A stretch of DNA of 64,000 nt. Origin: Capsaspora owczarzaki ATCC 30864. Lineage: Eukaryota > Opisthokonta > Filasterea. The translations under genes and the position numbers were made by a program. The DNA lies in assembly GCF_000151315.2 (NCBI RefSeq), contig NW_011887299.1:1264885-1328884 (forward strand), in the 5' to 3' direction. The notes beneath the pieces are model-generated. The model was not told where the DNA came from and did no database searches. It worked only from the letters and a program-made list of their open reading frames with translations. Positions 36,217-46,118 of the stretch are shown piece after piece. Each line of letters opens with the position of its first letter. The first letter of the stretch is position 1.

Positions 36217-36823
36217 GCTGGCGTTTCTTAGTTAACATTCTTTCATATTTCTTTTCTTCATCTTTTTTGAATTCTTCTTGCTCTGCAGAGAACACACCCT
36301 GCAGCGGCGCCCGCGACGGTCGTTCTATTCGACTACCGCATTATCGTTAACAACCTTTTGTTTTTGTTTGTTTGAAATCTTCAGTTTTGTGCTCATGGTT
36401 TGACGGCGAGACTATCTCTCGTTGAAACTGCAGCATTCTCTCTCTTATTCACCTTTTTTTTCTCGGTGTACCATTCTTTTGTTTGTATGTGTGCGTGACG
36501 TGTTGTTTGTTGCGATTTTTTTTCTGTTCCCCTTGATCTTGAAGGTGCTTCGGCTCATGAGCAGCTTTTTTCTTTCTGCTTCCCTTCTCTACTCTCCGAC
36601 AACATTGTTGGGTGTCCGGCTTCTTGCGTGCAACACCAATGTTTGTGTTCATGCCTGATGTCTGCTATCCCTTCCGTTGCTCGAATTGGAGGAAGGATTG
36701 CGGTTGGTTGTTTGTGAGTGGAGAGGTGGCCCGCATGCATCGTTATTTGTTTATTATTTTCATTTATAAACATCTCCCTAGACTCAATGCTCGATACCCG
36801 AGAAACAATAAATTGAGCGCACA
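36217..36823. other. Convergent intergenic region
   Basis: T-rich 3' sequence between NRAMP (+) and VPS36 (-). I see no gene. An aataaa sequence occurs on the plus strand at 36806-36811, but it lies close to the VPS36 stop and I assign it no role. Confidence 0.45.
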
Positions 36824-38630
36824 TCAACCCTGCAGCTCGAGAAAGCGGTTGGGATAAAAGCGAAGTCCCTCTTCCGAGTCGTCGCGACAGACCAGGCCTC
36901 GGGTTTCGGCTTGAAGCAGCATTTCCTTGGCAAGCGTCACGCTGACGTTCTGGTTGTGCGCGAGATCACTGGCAGACATGTTGGAAGCCTGGCTGACAAC
37001 CTGAGCAGTTCGAGCGGCCATGCTCTCGTCGCTGAAGTCTTGCAATTGTACGACGAGCACGCCAGATGCAAACTCGCGCAATCGAACCTGCAGACTCAAG
37101 TGCTCAAAGAGATTGCATGCGCGCAGCAAGTCTTCCGGTGAAATGAGTGCCGTGCCACGAGCGCGGTTGAACAAGCAATAAACGTCCATCAGCGGCAGAA
37201 TGCCACCGTGCTTGGCCAGCGGCTGTGCGAGGAATCCTGCCAGCTGTCGTGCGAGTTCCTTGTGGTAGAGCTCACCTGTTCCGTGCGTAGCTCTGCAGGA
37301 ATGTCCAAACAGCGATGAGCGTTGTTGTTTCGATTCTGCTCAAACTCTCTCGCTTTATTTTTCGTTTTGGTTGACTTGCGTACCTGGTAACTGGACTGGC
37401 AATGCCGAGACTCAAGAGGTACTCTTGGAACTTTTGCGAATCGGCGTCGGAAACATCGTTCGACGACTTGGCAATCTTTGCCGTGAATCGTTCGGCGATC
37501 GAAACCATGGCTTTGGCCTGTCAAAAGGTTGCGATACAGCCAAAATGATGAGTGCACCCGACAATAATCCAAATGAAACAGCCTCCGAATGAGCAATGTA
37601 CCTTATCCATCAACGCGTTCAAATCTTGGAAGGCATCGTTGATACTAGCCTCGGCTTGTTTGCTGTCTTGCTCCATTTTCGTCGAGATTCCATGAATACC
37701 CACCATCCTGGGCGCTGTCCCAGAGCTCAGCGATGTGGTGCCGGCACTGCTTGATGCACTACCTGAAGCAACGGATGATGATGAGGATGCTCCAGACGCC
37801 AGAGTGCTCCGGGGTGGAATTGGCGGGGCCGCCAGCCAGCCTTCCGCGTGAATGGAAGCATGCAGGGCGTTATAGACCGCATCGGAGCCTCCACTTCGGA
37901 ATGAAAGCTTGACGAGCGGCGAGTTGCTCGTGCCTACAAGACAAGTTGAGAAGTTGAGCAAGTCATAGATCAATGAAAATCTAGTCGCGTTTGCGTTGTT
38001 TACCTGGCGCAATCGGTCCGGGCATTCGTGTAGTAGTTGCAGCCGACATGTATAGAAAGACTTTGGCGCTTGATTTGAGAAAGGCAGCCTGAGAACGACC
38101 GAGAGAGGAAACGATGTCAGAGATCAAGATTGAGCGAGGCAATGTCCATCGCAAGCCTCAGACACCCGCTTTTGCTCAACCTCACCTTGTGGTCTAGTTG
38201 AATTATTTGAGCCATTGGCACGGCCATGCACTGCCGCGCCGCTGGTGGAAGCTGTTGACTGTCAAATTTTCAATGGCAAAGTGAGTTACGCGCTTTCCAT
38301 CCTCTGCCAACGCGACGCCAGCCAAGCAACCAAGCACGAATGATGGCCAACTGTACTTGTGTGTCCACGCAACGCGGTGGCTTGTGACGGTGACGATTCC
38401 GTCCACCCATTCAGTCTGGTCGGTCGAGCCAAGCCAAGCCAAGCCAACCGGTGAGCCTACCACCCTCCATCCGCCACTCACTCAAACAATGGAGCTAGAC
38501 ACGTCAAACTCACCAAAATGTCGCCGGCGTAGAGCGCAACGTTGCTTTGGGACGCGAGCACGACTTCGCCTGGCAGCAGGACAAGCTGACCGGTCTGAGC
38601 ACTGAGCTCGGCCCATGCAAACCGATCCAT
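36824..38630 (-). CDS. VPS36: ESCRT-II subunit VPS36
   Basis: Eight exons (38630-38514, 38415-38357, 38258-38186, 38088-38004, 37933-37602, 37517-37384, 37292-36824 after joining) give 422 residues; the last is one long exon. VPS36 recruits ESCRT-II to ubiquitinated cargo on endosomes for multivesicular body sorting. An N-terminal GLUE domain (split PH fold) is recognisable from VVLASQSNVALYAGDIL, VTVTSHRVAWTH, CMAVPMAQIIQLDHK and PLVKLSFRSGG. A Ser-rich linker follows, then a helical segment (ISTKMEQDSKQAEASINDAF). The EAP30 winged-helix region contains EYLLSLGIASPVTR, MDVYCLFNRARGTALISPED and GLVCRDDSEEGLRFYPNRF. Like animal VPS36 it has no zinc-finger insert in the GLUE domain, unlike yeast. 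Each junction was chosen by phase and alignment to family motifs; exon 2 begins at ACTGAATGGG after a cgaccag acceptor. Confidence 0.94.
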
Positions 38631-39202
38631 GCCCTCGGAAATAACGAAGAGTGATGCGAAATGAGTTGCAAATGTAAAAGGAAAGGCAGTAGGACGACTG
38701 AATTGCTGAGAATTGCTCCAATTTTTAGTAATTCATGATCAGAAACAGGCTTTTTGGAAGGGATTTCGAGCTGCAATCCATCAATCCACTTGTTCAGCGG
38801 ATACTAAAGTGTACAATACTGTGACTAGTCAAGGGAACCTTCCCACTGAGCTGTCCATGCCTCGCTCAACGTCAACGCACCCGGATCATTGCTTCCGTCT
38901 TCCCTATTCCCTCGGGAGCGAATACCGTACCTCCAGGAGTACTGTACCATTGGACTGCGGTTCCAATGCAATGTGCAATCTCATGTTGTCATTAGTAGGA
39001 CGTGTCGGCTGTATGCTGACGAAAGACTAACATTCGATGGCGGAAATCAAAGCGATGAAGCCAGTTTCTAAGAACCAAGCTTGCTGAGCTTTTGTGTTCA
39101 CCTCGTCCAACAGCATTAACATTTGTCTACACTTTATCACTATACTGAGAGGTTTTTGCTCAGGCCTCGACACTCTTCTCTTTCTCACATCTTCACTGAT
39201 CA
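38631..39202. other. Divergent intergenic region, VPS36 / Dbf2-like kinase
   Basis: Likely contains both promoters. Base composition is lower in GC than the genes. No repeat or gene is evident. Confidence 0.5.
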
Positions 39203-39792
39203 ATGTCAAAGCCGCTCGCGCCGACCAAACGCCTGTCGCCAACGACGTCGCACGAGAGCAGCGTGCTCAACGTCGCTGCGATGCTGGCAAGCACTCACAT
39301 TGACGATGGCACCGCGTCTGCAGTGTCATCCAAGCAGCAGCAGGCGACCATGCGAGTGCTGCACAAGGAGCGCGGCGCTGAAAACGAGCCAACGGCGTCG
39401 TCGACCAAGCTCAAACCCAGTTCCGACCGTGCTGGCGATACCACTTATCAGGATGACGAGGACAACTACGACGATGCGTTCTGCATGGACGATGATGATG
39501 AGGATGCTGATGCGCACGCGGAGGCACTCCACCAGCAGGTCGCTGCTCGGCTCCAAGCCAACCTCGCGTCTGTCGCCAACACGAGCAATGCCGTCGCTGC
39601 TGCACCTGCACGCCGCCGCGTCAAGGTCTCCACTGCCGACATGTGCACCGCTGCCAATGTTTGTAAGTTTCGATCTGCAAAATGTGATGTGCTTGCGATT
39701 CATTGAACACAATCCGAAAATCAAAACCAACGATCAAAGTCGAGATTGAAAATTTGATGACAACGAAACAAAACCGTTCTTTGTTGAAAATT

Positions 39793-39830
<38 letters not shown>

Positions 39831-41895
39831 TTGTCATTTTGAGACAAAGAATGGAAAAAATTATCAGAAGAATTTTGTGATGCGTGGAAATCTGAGAAAC
39901 ACGAGAAGTTCTCATTTCGAAATTTGGAGTGGTTGTGAAATCTCAGACAAGAGCTCGAAATTCGTTGCGTTTGTTGTTATTTTCGCTCATCGGTAACGCT
40001 TGTTTGCCGACTGACAGATTTCTTGGACTACTATCGCGACCTGTTCACGTACTTGGCAAAGCGCAAGCAACGCACGGACACGTTGAAATCGTTCATTGCG
40101 TCGGGCAAGGTCAGACAACAAACAACTCGAAGTGATTTCGTTCTGCACCAGCTCACTTGTTGCTTCTATTTGGGTTTTTTTGCCGTCTTGTTGCTGTCGT
40201 GCAGATGCCGCGCGCGCAAATTGAATCGGAAACCGCGCGCCACCGCTCCAAGGAAAGCGACTTTCTGCGCAAGCGCCGCACGCGCATGCATCTTGGTGAC
40301 TTTCAAGTGTATGCACAGATTGGCCAAGGAGGCTACGGATCGGTACGTCTGGTGGACGTGTTGTGCTTGTTTGTGGTGTCTCGCTGAAACTCACAACACG
40401 CGCTCTCGCTCTCTCTCTCTCTATCTCTCCCTCCCGCATCCTCGCAGGTCTTCCTGGCCCAGAAGAAGGACACGGCCGAAATCTGCGCAGTGAAAAAGAT
40501 GCGCAAGGACGTGCTGATCGCTCGCGACGAGGTGCACCACATTCGCAACGAGAGGAACGTTTTGGCAGCCACAAACAGCCCCTGGCTCATCAAACTGCTG
40601 TACTCCTTCCAAGATCGCTCGGACATTTACTTTGTCATGGAGTACATTCCTGGCGGCGACATGCGCACGCTGCTGACCCAGTCGGGCATCCTTCGGCACG
40701 AGCATGCGCGCTTTTACATCATGGAGGTTTTGATGTGTGTTTCCTCGCTGCACCAGCTTGGTTTTATTCACCGCGACTTGAAGGTAACAGTATGGAGCTG
40801 GAACCACGTGCACCATCAGACTCACTCACCACCGATTGCCCCCCACCCTGTTGTAGCCAGAAAACTTCCTCGTCGACAGCTCTGGCCACTTGAAGCTGAC
40901 AGATTTTGGTCTCGCCAAGGGAACCCTGTCCGAGGCGCACATTTCAAACATGCGCGAAAAGCTGGAGGCCGCTCAAAAGTACGCAGAAACACACGAACTC
41001 GCAACGCTCCACTTGACCGCCAAGGAGAAGCGCGCCATGTACCAGTCTGTTCGCAGCGAAGACCGCTCGAAGGCGTACTCGATTGTCGGCTCGCCCGACT
41101 ACATGCCTCCGGAAATGCTCAAGGGCGAATCCTACGACCTGCTCGTCGACTATTGGGCGATCGGATGCATGCTGTTTGAGTTCCTCGCCGGCTACCCGCC
41201 GTTCGCTGCACGCACTCTTGAAGAGGTCTGGGCGAACATTTACAAGTGGGAGCAGACCCTGCAGCGCCCCATCTACACTGGCGTTGACGAGGAATTCAAC
41301 TTGACGGATAACGCCTGGAGCTTTATTACCAAGTATGCTCCAGTTTTTGACTTGACTGCGTGTGTCTGGAGTGTAGGGCATGGCTAACGCACTTATTTTT
41401 GCTTTTATTTGTCCTCGCAGGTTGCTTTGCGGTCACCAAGTGCGCTGGTCCCGTCCCTCTCAGATCAAGGTTCATCCATTCTTTGAGAACTCAGACTGGG
41501 ATTCACTTCGCGAATCGGTGGGTGCCAAAAAAATGATGAGATGCTATTTGGCAGGTTGTGCGCTCAGCTCACTTGTTTGTTTGTTTGAGGCTCTGCAGAC
41601 CCCTCCGTTCACCCCAGAGCTCAAGGACAAGTTGGACGTGTCGTACTTTGACAAGTTTGATCCTGCCGACATTGACACGACCACGCCCTCGTCTGCAGTA
41701 CGGAAACCAGATGTGTTGGGCTGTGGTTGTAGTCTCGATTTCATTTCGTCGATACTAACAAAACTGAACTCGTGTTCCTGTTCCATCCAGAGCCCAAGCG
41801 AAGGCGAGGCCCATCTGTTTGCTGGCGTGACTTTCAAGGGACGCAAGGGCAAGCACTTTGACGTGCCTGCTCCTTCCTCGTTTGCGAGCTCGTAA
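39203..41895 (+). CDS. NDR-family AGC kinase, Dbf2/Sid2-like
   Basis: Exons 39203-39662, 40018-40109, 40205-40342, 40448-40783, 40857-41332, 41421-41517, 41599-41697 and 41791-41895 give 600 residues. An acidic low-complexity N-tail is followed by an NDR-type MOB-binding segment (YYRDLFTYLAKRKQRTDTL). The kinase domain has IGQGGYGSVFLAQKKDT, CAVKKMRKDVL, HRDLKPENFLVD, TDFGLAKGT, an NDR-type insert, and IVGSPDYMPPEMLKG. The tail has PPFTPELKDKLDVSYFDKF and a hydrophobic motif FAGVTFKGR with a candidate phosphorylated Thr. DFQ...IGQGGYG, KKDT and ITFSP-like tails resemble fungal Dbf2 and Sid2, which drive mitotic exit and septation with MOB1. Animals mainly keep LATS and NDR1/2. Intron 1 holds 34 A in a row. 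Assignment to the Dbf2 branch is by motif, not by tree. Confidence 0.9.
39794..39827. repeat. Poly-A tract in Dbf2-like intron 1
   Basis: An uninterrupted run of 34 A lies inside intron 39663-40017. It is on the coding strand, while most other long homopolymers in introns here are T. Confidence 0.9.
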
Positions 41896-42091
41896 TAATG
41901 AAATGAGCTGCGTTGAGCGTGCCGAGCGTGAATGGAATGGGGGTTTTTTTTTGTTGAGATTGAGTTGGTTGCCACGATGCTTTTGGTGTCTTGTATTTTT
42001 ATCTCGTCTAGTCGAAATCATAAAATGTATTTGTATCCAGTCCTCTTTTGTCTATTTTCTCAGACTTTTCTGAGCCTTTTTGCCACCTCGA

Positions 42092-43980
42092 ATGGAACAG
42101 CAGCACGCCGAGCAAGCTGCACACGCTGAGGCTCACCCAGCTGCAGCAACTATGAACACACTCAACGCTGCACACTCGACCATGCCTGACCCACGACCAC
42201 AGCACGCGAGCGACAGCCATGCTGAGGAGTCTCACTCGGACACGGCTCGGAACGGCGGCGGCAACCAACGGCATCCGCACAACCGCGGCCGAGGCGGTGG
42301 TCATCGTCGCGGCAATGGCAATGGCAGTGCTCACGCTGGTCGAGGTCGGGGTGGTCGAGGCGGCGGTCGCGGGGCTGATCATCGCGGCCAGAAGCGCCGC
42401 CATGAGGACGACAACGACGGCGGCGATCGTGCTGCCCGTGCCAGCGCCAGTGCCAGTGCCAATGGCGACTCGAGTGAAGATGAGGCGGGTGCGGGCGATG
42501 ATGTCTCACGCAAGCGGTTGCGGATGGAGCGGCGCGATCCGACTGGTACGTGAGAACTAGCTGAGAAATAAGCTGAGAAATAGCTGAGAAACGAGTCGTT
42601 GATAATGCTGATCAAGTGATTGTTTGCATTGTGTTTAGGTATTCGGATGAAGGCATACGAGGAAGTGTACACACTGGTGAGCCATGACACAATCTCGACT
42701 TGGAATTGCAATTTGATGCTGATTTCGAGTTTTTGCGTCATTCCATGCAGACTACACTGGATCCCAAGAAAGCATTCATCATTCGGTTGGATGGACACAC
42801 GTTTGGCACCTTCCAGCGCGGTTTCAAAAAGCCGTACGATACGCGTTGTAAGACAACCAATCTGCTCAGCTCGGCTTTTGTTTGTTCGTGCACCCGCTCA
42901 TCTTCTCCTCCACCTTTGGGTGTCATCCAGTTGCCGACTCCATGGCATTGACTTGCGTGGACCTCGTGAAAGAATTTAACGCAGTGTTTGGCTACGCCCA
43001 GACCGACGAGATTTCCCTCGTGTTTCTGCCCATCAATCCAGACGTAGCCGGAAGCGAGCTCCAGCATGCTGGCAAGGTCTTGAAACTTGCCACGCTCGCG
43101 GCATCGTTTTGCAGCGTGAGATTCAACTTTCATCTCAATCGGCAAGAATTTGATCCGCAAACCGAAGAGAAGGTGCGTTTGTTTTTGTTGATTTTGGACA
43201 GGACAGGGCAATTTTCTCACATGTGAAGCATTGCATGAACGTCATAGGTGTATGAACGAGTTCGAGCACATATGGCACACTTTGATGGTCGGGTTTTCAG
43301 CGTTCCCAGCTTTGCCGAGGCAGTTGTACGGCCAAACTTTGTGGACTAGAATTTTGTGGTCGCATTGGGTTGGATATTCGATCTCAATTCACTCCAATGC
43401 TTGCAAATACTTATATGTGGTCGCCAACTCTCCAGGAGAACGTGCTGTGGCGTGCAAAGTTTGATTGCTACCGAAACTCTGTCTCTGCGCTGGCGCACCA
43501 CTATCTTGGGAATCGGCTATCCTTCGGGCTATCGACCAAACAAAAGCTGTCCAAGTTGATGCAAATGGATGTGGACTGGCGCGAAATGCCAAACAAGTTT
43601 AAATTTGGTGTAAGCAGCTGAGATATTTTGAGATTGGTGTTTGCCATTTTCAATCTCACATGCGTTTTGCCGGACAGACTTTTGCCAAAAAGGAACAATA
43701 TCCCAAGGAATGCGAAGATCCTCGGACGCACGAAAAGCTCACAGTGATGCGAACCACAGTGTCGTCGCGATCTTTCGACATTGACATGATTGCCAAGCCG
43801 CGGCTAGTCTCGCTTTTGTTTGCACGCACTTGGAACGACTTTGATGCACACGTCGTTCCGAGCGAGCCCTTTGCTGAACTAGCTCAAGCGGCTGATGCAG
43901 CATCATCAGTTTCAGGGACCGCTTCTTCCGAGTTGACTGCACCGCCAGCTGTTGATGCACAATTGCAACCCGAAAGCTGA
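42092..43980 (+). CDS. Thg1-like 3'-5' polymerase with RG-rich N-terminus
   Basis: Exons 42092-42545, 42639-42676, 42751-42847, 42931-43172, 43248-43325, 43436-43609 and 43678-43980 give 461 residues. The family adds nucleotides in the reverse (3'-5') direction to tRNA 5' ends: Thg1 adds G-1 to tRNA-His, and Thg1-like proteins repair truncated or mismatched 5' ends. The core is intact: FIIRLDGHTFGTFQRGFKKP and YAQTDEISLVF, giving the two metal-binding Asp positions and the adjacent Glu. Downstream come RAHMAHFDGRVFSVPSF, ENVLWRAKFDCYRNSV and GTFAKKEQYPKECED. The first 150 residues are an added low-complexity region: His/Ala-rich, then repeated GRGRGG and RGGGRG motifs and an acidic-basic stretch (RRHEDDNDGGDR), which would favour RNA or nuclear binding. 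An intron at 43326-43435 skips an in-frame TAG. The sequence looks closer to Thg1-like repair proteins than to classical Thg1. Confidence 0.86.
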
Positions 43981-44161
43981 AATGACATTGGTGCGTGTAG
44001 TTGTCAACAAAATGATGAGTTAACACATCAACTTTGAAGCAGAGAAGTCACTTGTTCCCCTATCATTGCTCGAATCATCAACCCATTGCTCGTATCTGCG
44101 ATCTCTGATTCCTGGTTCATAGCAGAACTATGTATTTTTGACTCAGATCACAACAACAACC
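43981..44161. other. Short convergent spacer
   Basis: Separates the Thg1-like gene (+) from the macro-SirTM gene (-). AT-rich, with nothing recognisable. Confidence 0.4.
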
Positions 44162-45817
44162 TCAGACCAAATTCAACCCAGCGCGCAACCTCTCCAGCAC
44201 GGTGGTGGCATCCTGGTCAAAGGAAACCGACCGGTTGGTGAGCGAGCTTGGCACCTCGGAATGCTCAGTGTTGATGCGAATAAACCGCGCCTGCGGGTTG
44301 TGCTCCACAGCATCCTCGCACGGATAACGAACCACCATGGGAGTGTTAAACCCAGCGCCAACCTCAATCACCACCAAGCGCTTGTCCCGCGTCGACTTGA
44401 GCCAGTTGTGAAAGGCCGCTCGCAGCTCGCGATACGGCTGATCGATAAACCAGTTGCCACCACGCACATTCATCATAACGGGGCCACCGCAGTTGGGACA
44501 CCGCGGCACCACATCGGCGTTGGTGATTTCCTGGGTGGCGGGGTCGACGAACGGCAAGGCAGCGTCAATCAGCGGGCGAGTGGGCCACACTTGTTGTGTG
44601 CACGGCTTGAGGCACTGCATCCGTCCATACTCGCCTTGCGCCGTGTACACGCGCGTCTTGTCAAAGCCATTCCGCTCAAACATGCCATCGGCGTTGGAGG
44701 TGAGAACAAAGTGGTGCTCGGCGGCTCGGCTTTGGGCGATGGCGAGCAGGTTGCCGTACACGGAACTGAGCGGCCAGTTGTACCGCGCCTTGTCGAGCTG
44801 CGACAGCAGGTAGCCCCACTGCAACTCGGGCGTCCAGTTGGTAAAGCCAATAAACTCGTACATGCACCTGTGGCCACGAGCGGCCATGGCTGGGAAGAGT
44901 CGCTTGAAGAGGGCGCGGTCGTTGTAATCGAGCCCAGCAGCCGCGCTCAGACCCGCGCCGCCAGCAATCAAGACATAGTCGGCGTCGCGCAGCCACTGTG
45001 TTGCCTTCGATAGCTTGGCGTTGAACGCAACGTCGGGCTGTCCGTTCGAGACGGCAGGCGCGTCCAACGGCAGACCGAATGCCCGACGAAGCGCGGCAAT
45101 GTACAGCTCTTCGTCCTCTGGGCGGAACACGTTAAACACGACTCGATCGAGCGTCGGGTTGTTGGCCAAAAACTCGAGCACGGTCGCGACGGCAATCCGA
45201 GCGCCGCGGGCAGCAGGGAACCCAAACACTCCGGTTGAAACGCAGCAGAGCGCGATCGAACGAGAGTCGGGCAACTCGCTGGCGCACTGCAAGCACGAGC
45301 GGTAACTCGAGATCAAATCGGCATCGTCCCGCGGTGTCACATCCCGGCCTCGCTCAATCGCAGGGCCCACCGTGTGCAGCACAAAGCGCGAGGGAAGATT
45401 GTACGCGCGAGTTGCTCGTGCAGTGCCGTTCGGCTCGGGTTGGTACTGCTGAGCACGGCGGATGAGCACACAATCGTCTCTCAGACGCGGACCGGCTGCG
45501 GCGTGGATGACATTGTCGATGCAAGGGTGATTCGGGCGGAAGCAACCAAGGAGACCCGAGTTGGCGGCATTCACAATCGCATCCACCTTGAGCGATGTAA
45601 TGTCGCCTCGCCAGAGGACGATGCGTGAGGCGAGCGGGTGCTGGGTGATGTCCAATCCCAGCAAATCTGAGACGCTTGGCAACGTTGCGGCATCGACCAC
45701 CCCGCGCGCGACCGAGGCGTGCTGGAGCAGCAGGTCAATGTCTGCTTGCACCTTGTTGCCGAGTGGCGCGTTCTCCATGGCGTCGCGCACAGTGAGCAGC
45801 GCGCGCACCGTTCGCAT
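44162..45817 (-). CDS. Zn-macrodomain fused to class-M sirtuin (SirTM)
   Basis: One uninterrupted frame of 551 residues. The N-terminal half is a macrodomain (about 62-235): IVLWRGDITSLKVDAIVNAA, then NSGLLGCFRPNHPCIDNVIH with Cys-His-Cys spacing typical of the zinc-containing lineage, and ALCCVSTGVFGFP as the second ADP-ribose loop. The C-terminal half (about 268-548) is a sirtuin: DYVLIAGGAGLSAAAGLDYN, FVLTSNADGMFERNGFD, zinc ligands CLKPC and CPNCGG. The usual GIPDFR and NID-HG signatures are altered as in class-M sirtuins, which transfer ADP-ribose to lipoylated carrier proteins while the partner macrodomain removes it. In bacteria these are separate genes beside lipoate ligase and GcvH-like carriers; here both are in one chain and no such neighbours are seen. 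The start is uncertain: an in-frame ATG is at 45817, but an ATG at 46118 in another frame may be the real one (see findings). Confidence 0.9.
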   Translation of the reverse strand: MRTVRALLTVRDAMENAPLGNKVQADIDLLLQHASVARGVVDAATLPSVSDLLGLDITQHPLASRIVLWRGDITSLKVDAIVNAANSGLLGCFRPNHPCIDNVIHAAAGPRLRDDCVLIRRAQQYQPEPNGTARATRAYNLPSRFVLHTVGPAIERGRDVTPRDDADLISSYRSCLQCASELPDSRSIALCCVSTGVFGFPAARGARIAVATVLEFLANNPTLDRVVFNVFRPEDEELYIAALRRAFGLPLDAPAVSNGQPDVAFNAKLSKATQWLRDADYVLIAGGAGLSAAAGLDYNDRALFKRLFPAMAARGHRCMYEFIGFTNWTPELQWGYLLSQLDKARYNWPLSSVYGNLLAIAQSRAAEHHFVLTSNADGMFERNGFDKTRVYTAQGEYGRMQCLKPCTQQVWPTRPLIDAALPFVDPATQEITNADVVPRCPNCGGPVMMNVRGGNWFIDQPYRELRAAFHNWLKSTRDKRLVVIEVGAGFNTPMVVRYPCEDAVEHNPQARFIRINTEHSEVPSSLTNRSVSFDQDATTVLERLRAGLNLV

Positions 45818-46118
45818 GCGGTGACCAAACTCCGAATCGGCTTCGTCTTGGTCGTCGACGTCGTCCGTATCCAGTTGGTCGTCGTCGTCGTCGTTGTCGT
45901 TGTCGTCGTCGCTGTCTTGGTGCTCGTTGTGGTTGTGGGAGTGTCCATGGCCAGCGCTGTGGCTGTGGCTGTGACTGTGACTGTGACTGCTGCCGTTGGT
46001 ACTCGCGCATCAGTTTGCGCTCGACGCGACGCAGCGCTGCAAGCAAGGTAGCGAACGGCTGGCTTCCAGTGACTGCAGGTGACCACGGTGTGTTTAGTTG
46101 CAGTTCCTGTGCGGACAT
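45818..46118 (-). other. Possible 5' coding extension of macro-SirTM gene
   Basis: All three minus-strand frames are open for most of this stretch. One begins MSAQELQLNTPWSPAVTGSQ at 46118; another, in frame with the macrodomain, reads SHSHSHSHSH then GHGHSHNHNEHQDSDDDNDN and leads into FGHRMRTVRALL. A TGA near 46010 blocks the second frame upstream. Simple repeats (CAGTCA-type, GAC-rich) lie between, so a repeat-length error or unrecognised splice could join the frames. Confidence 0.4.
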
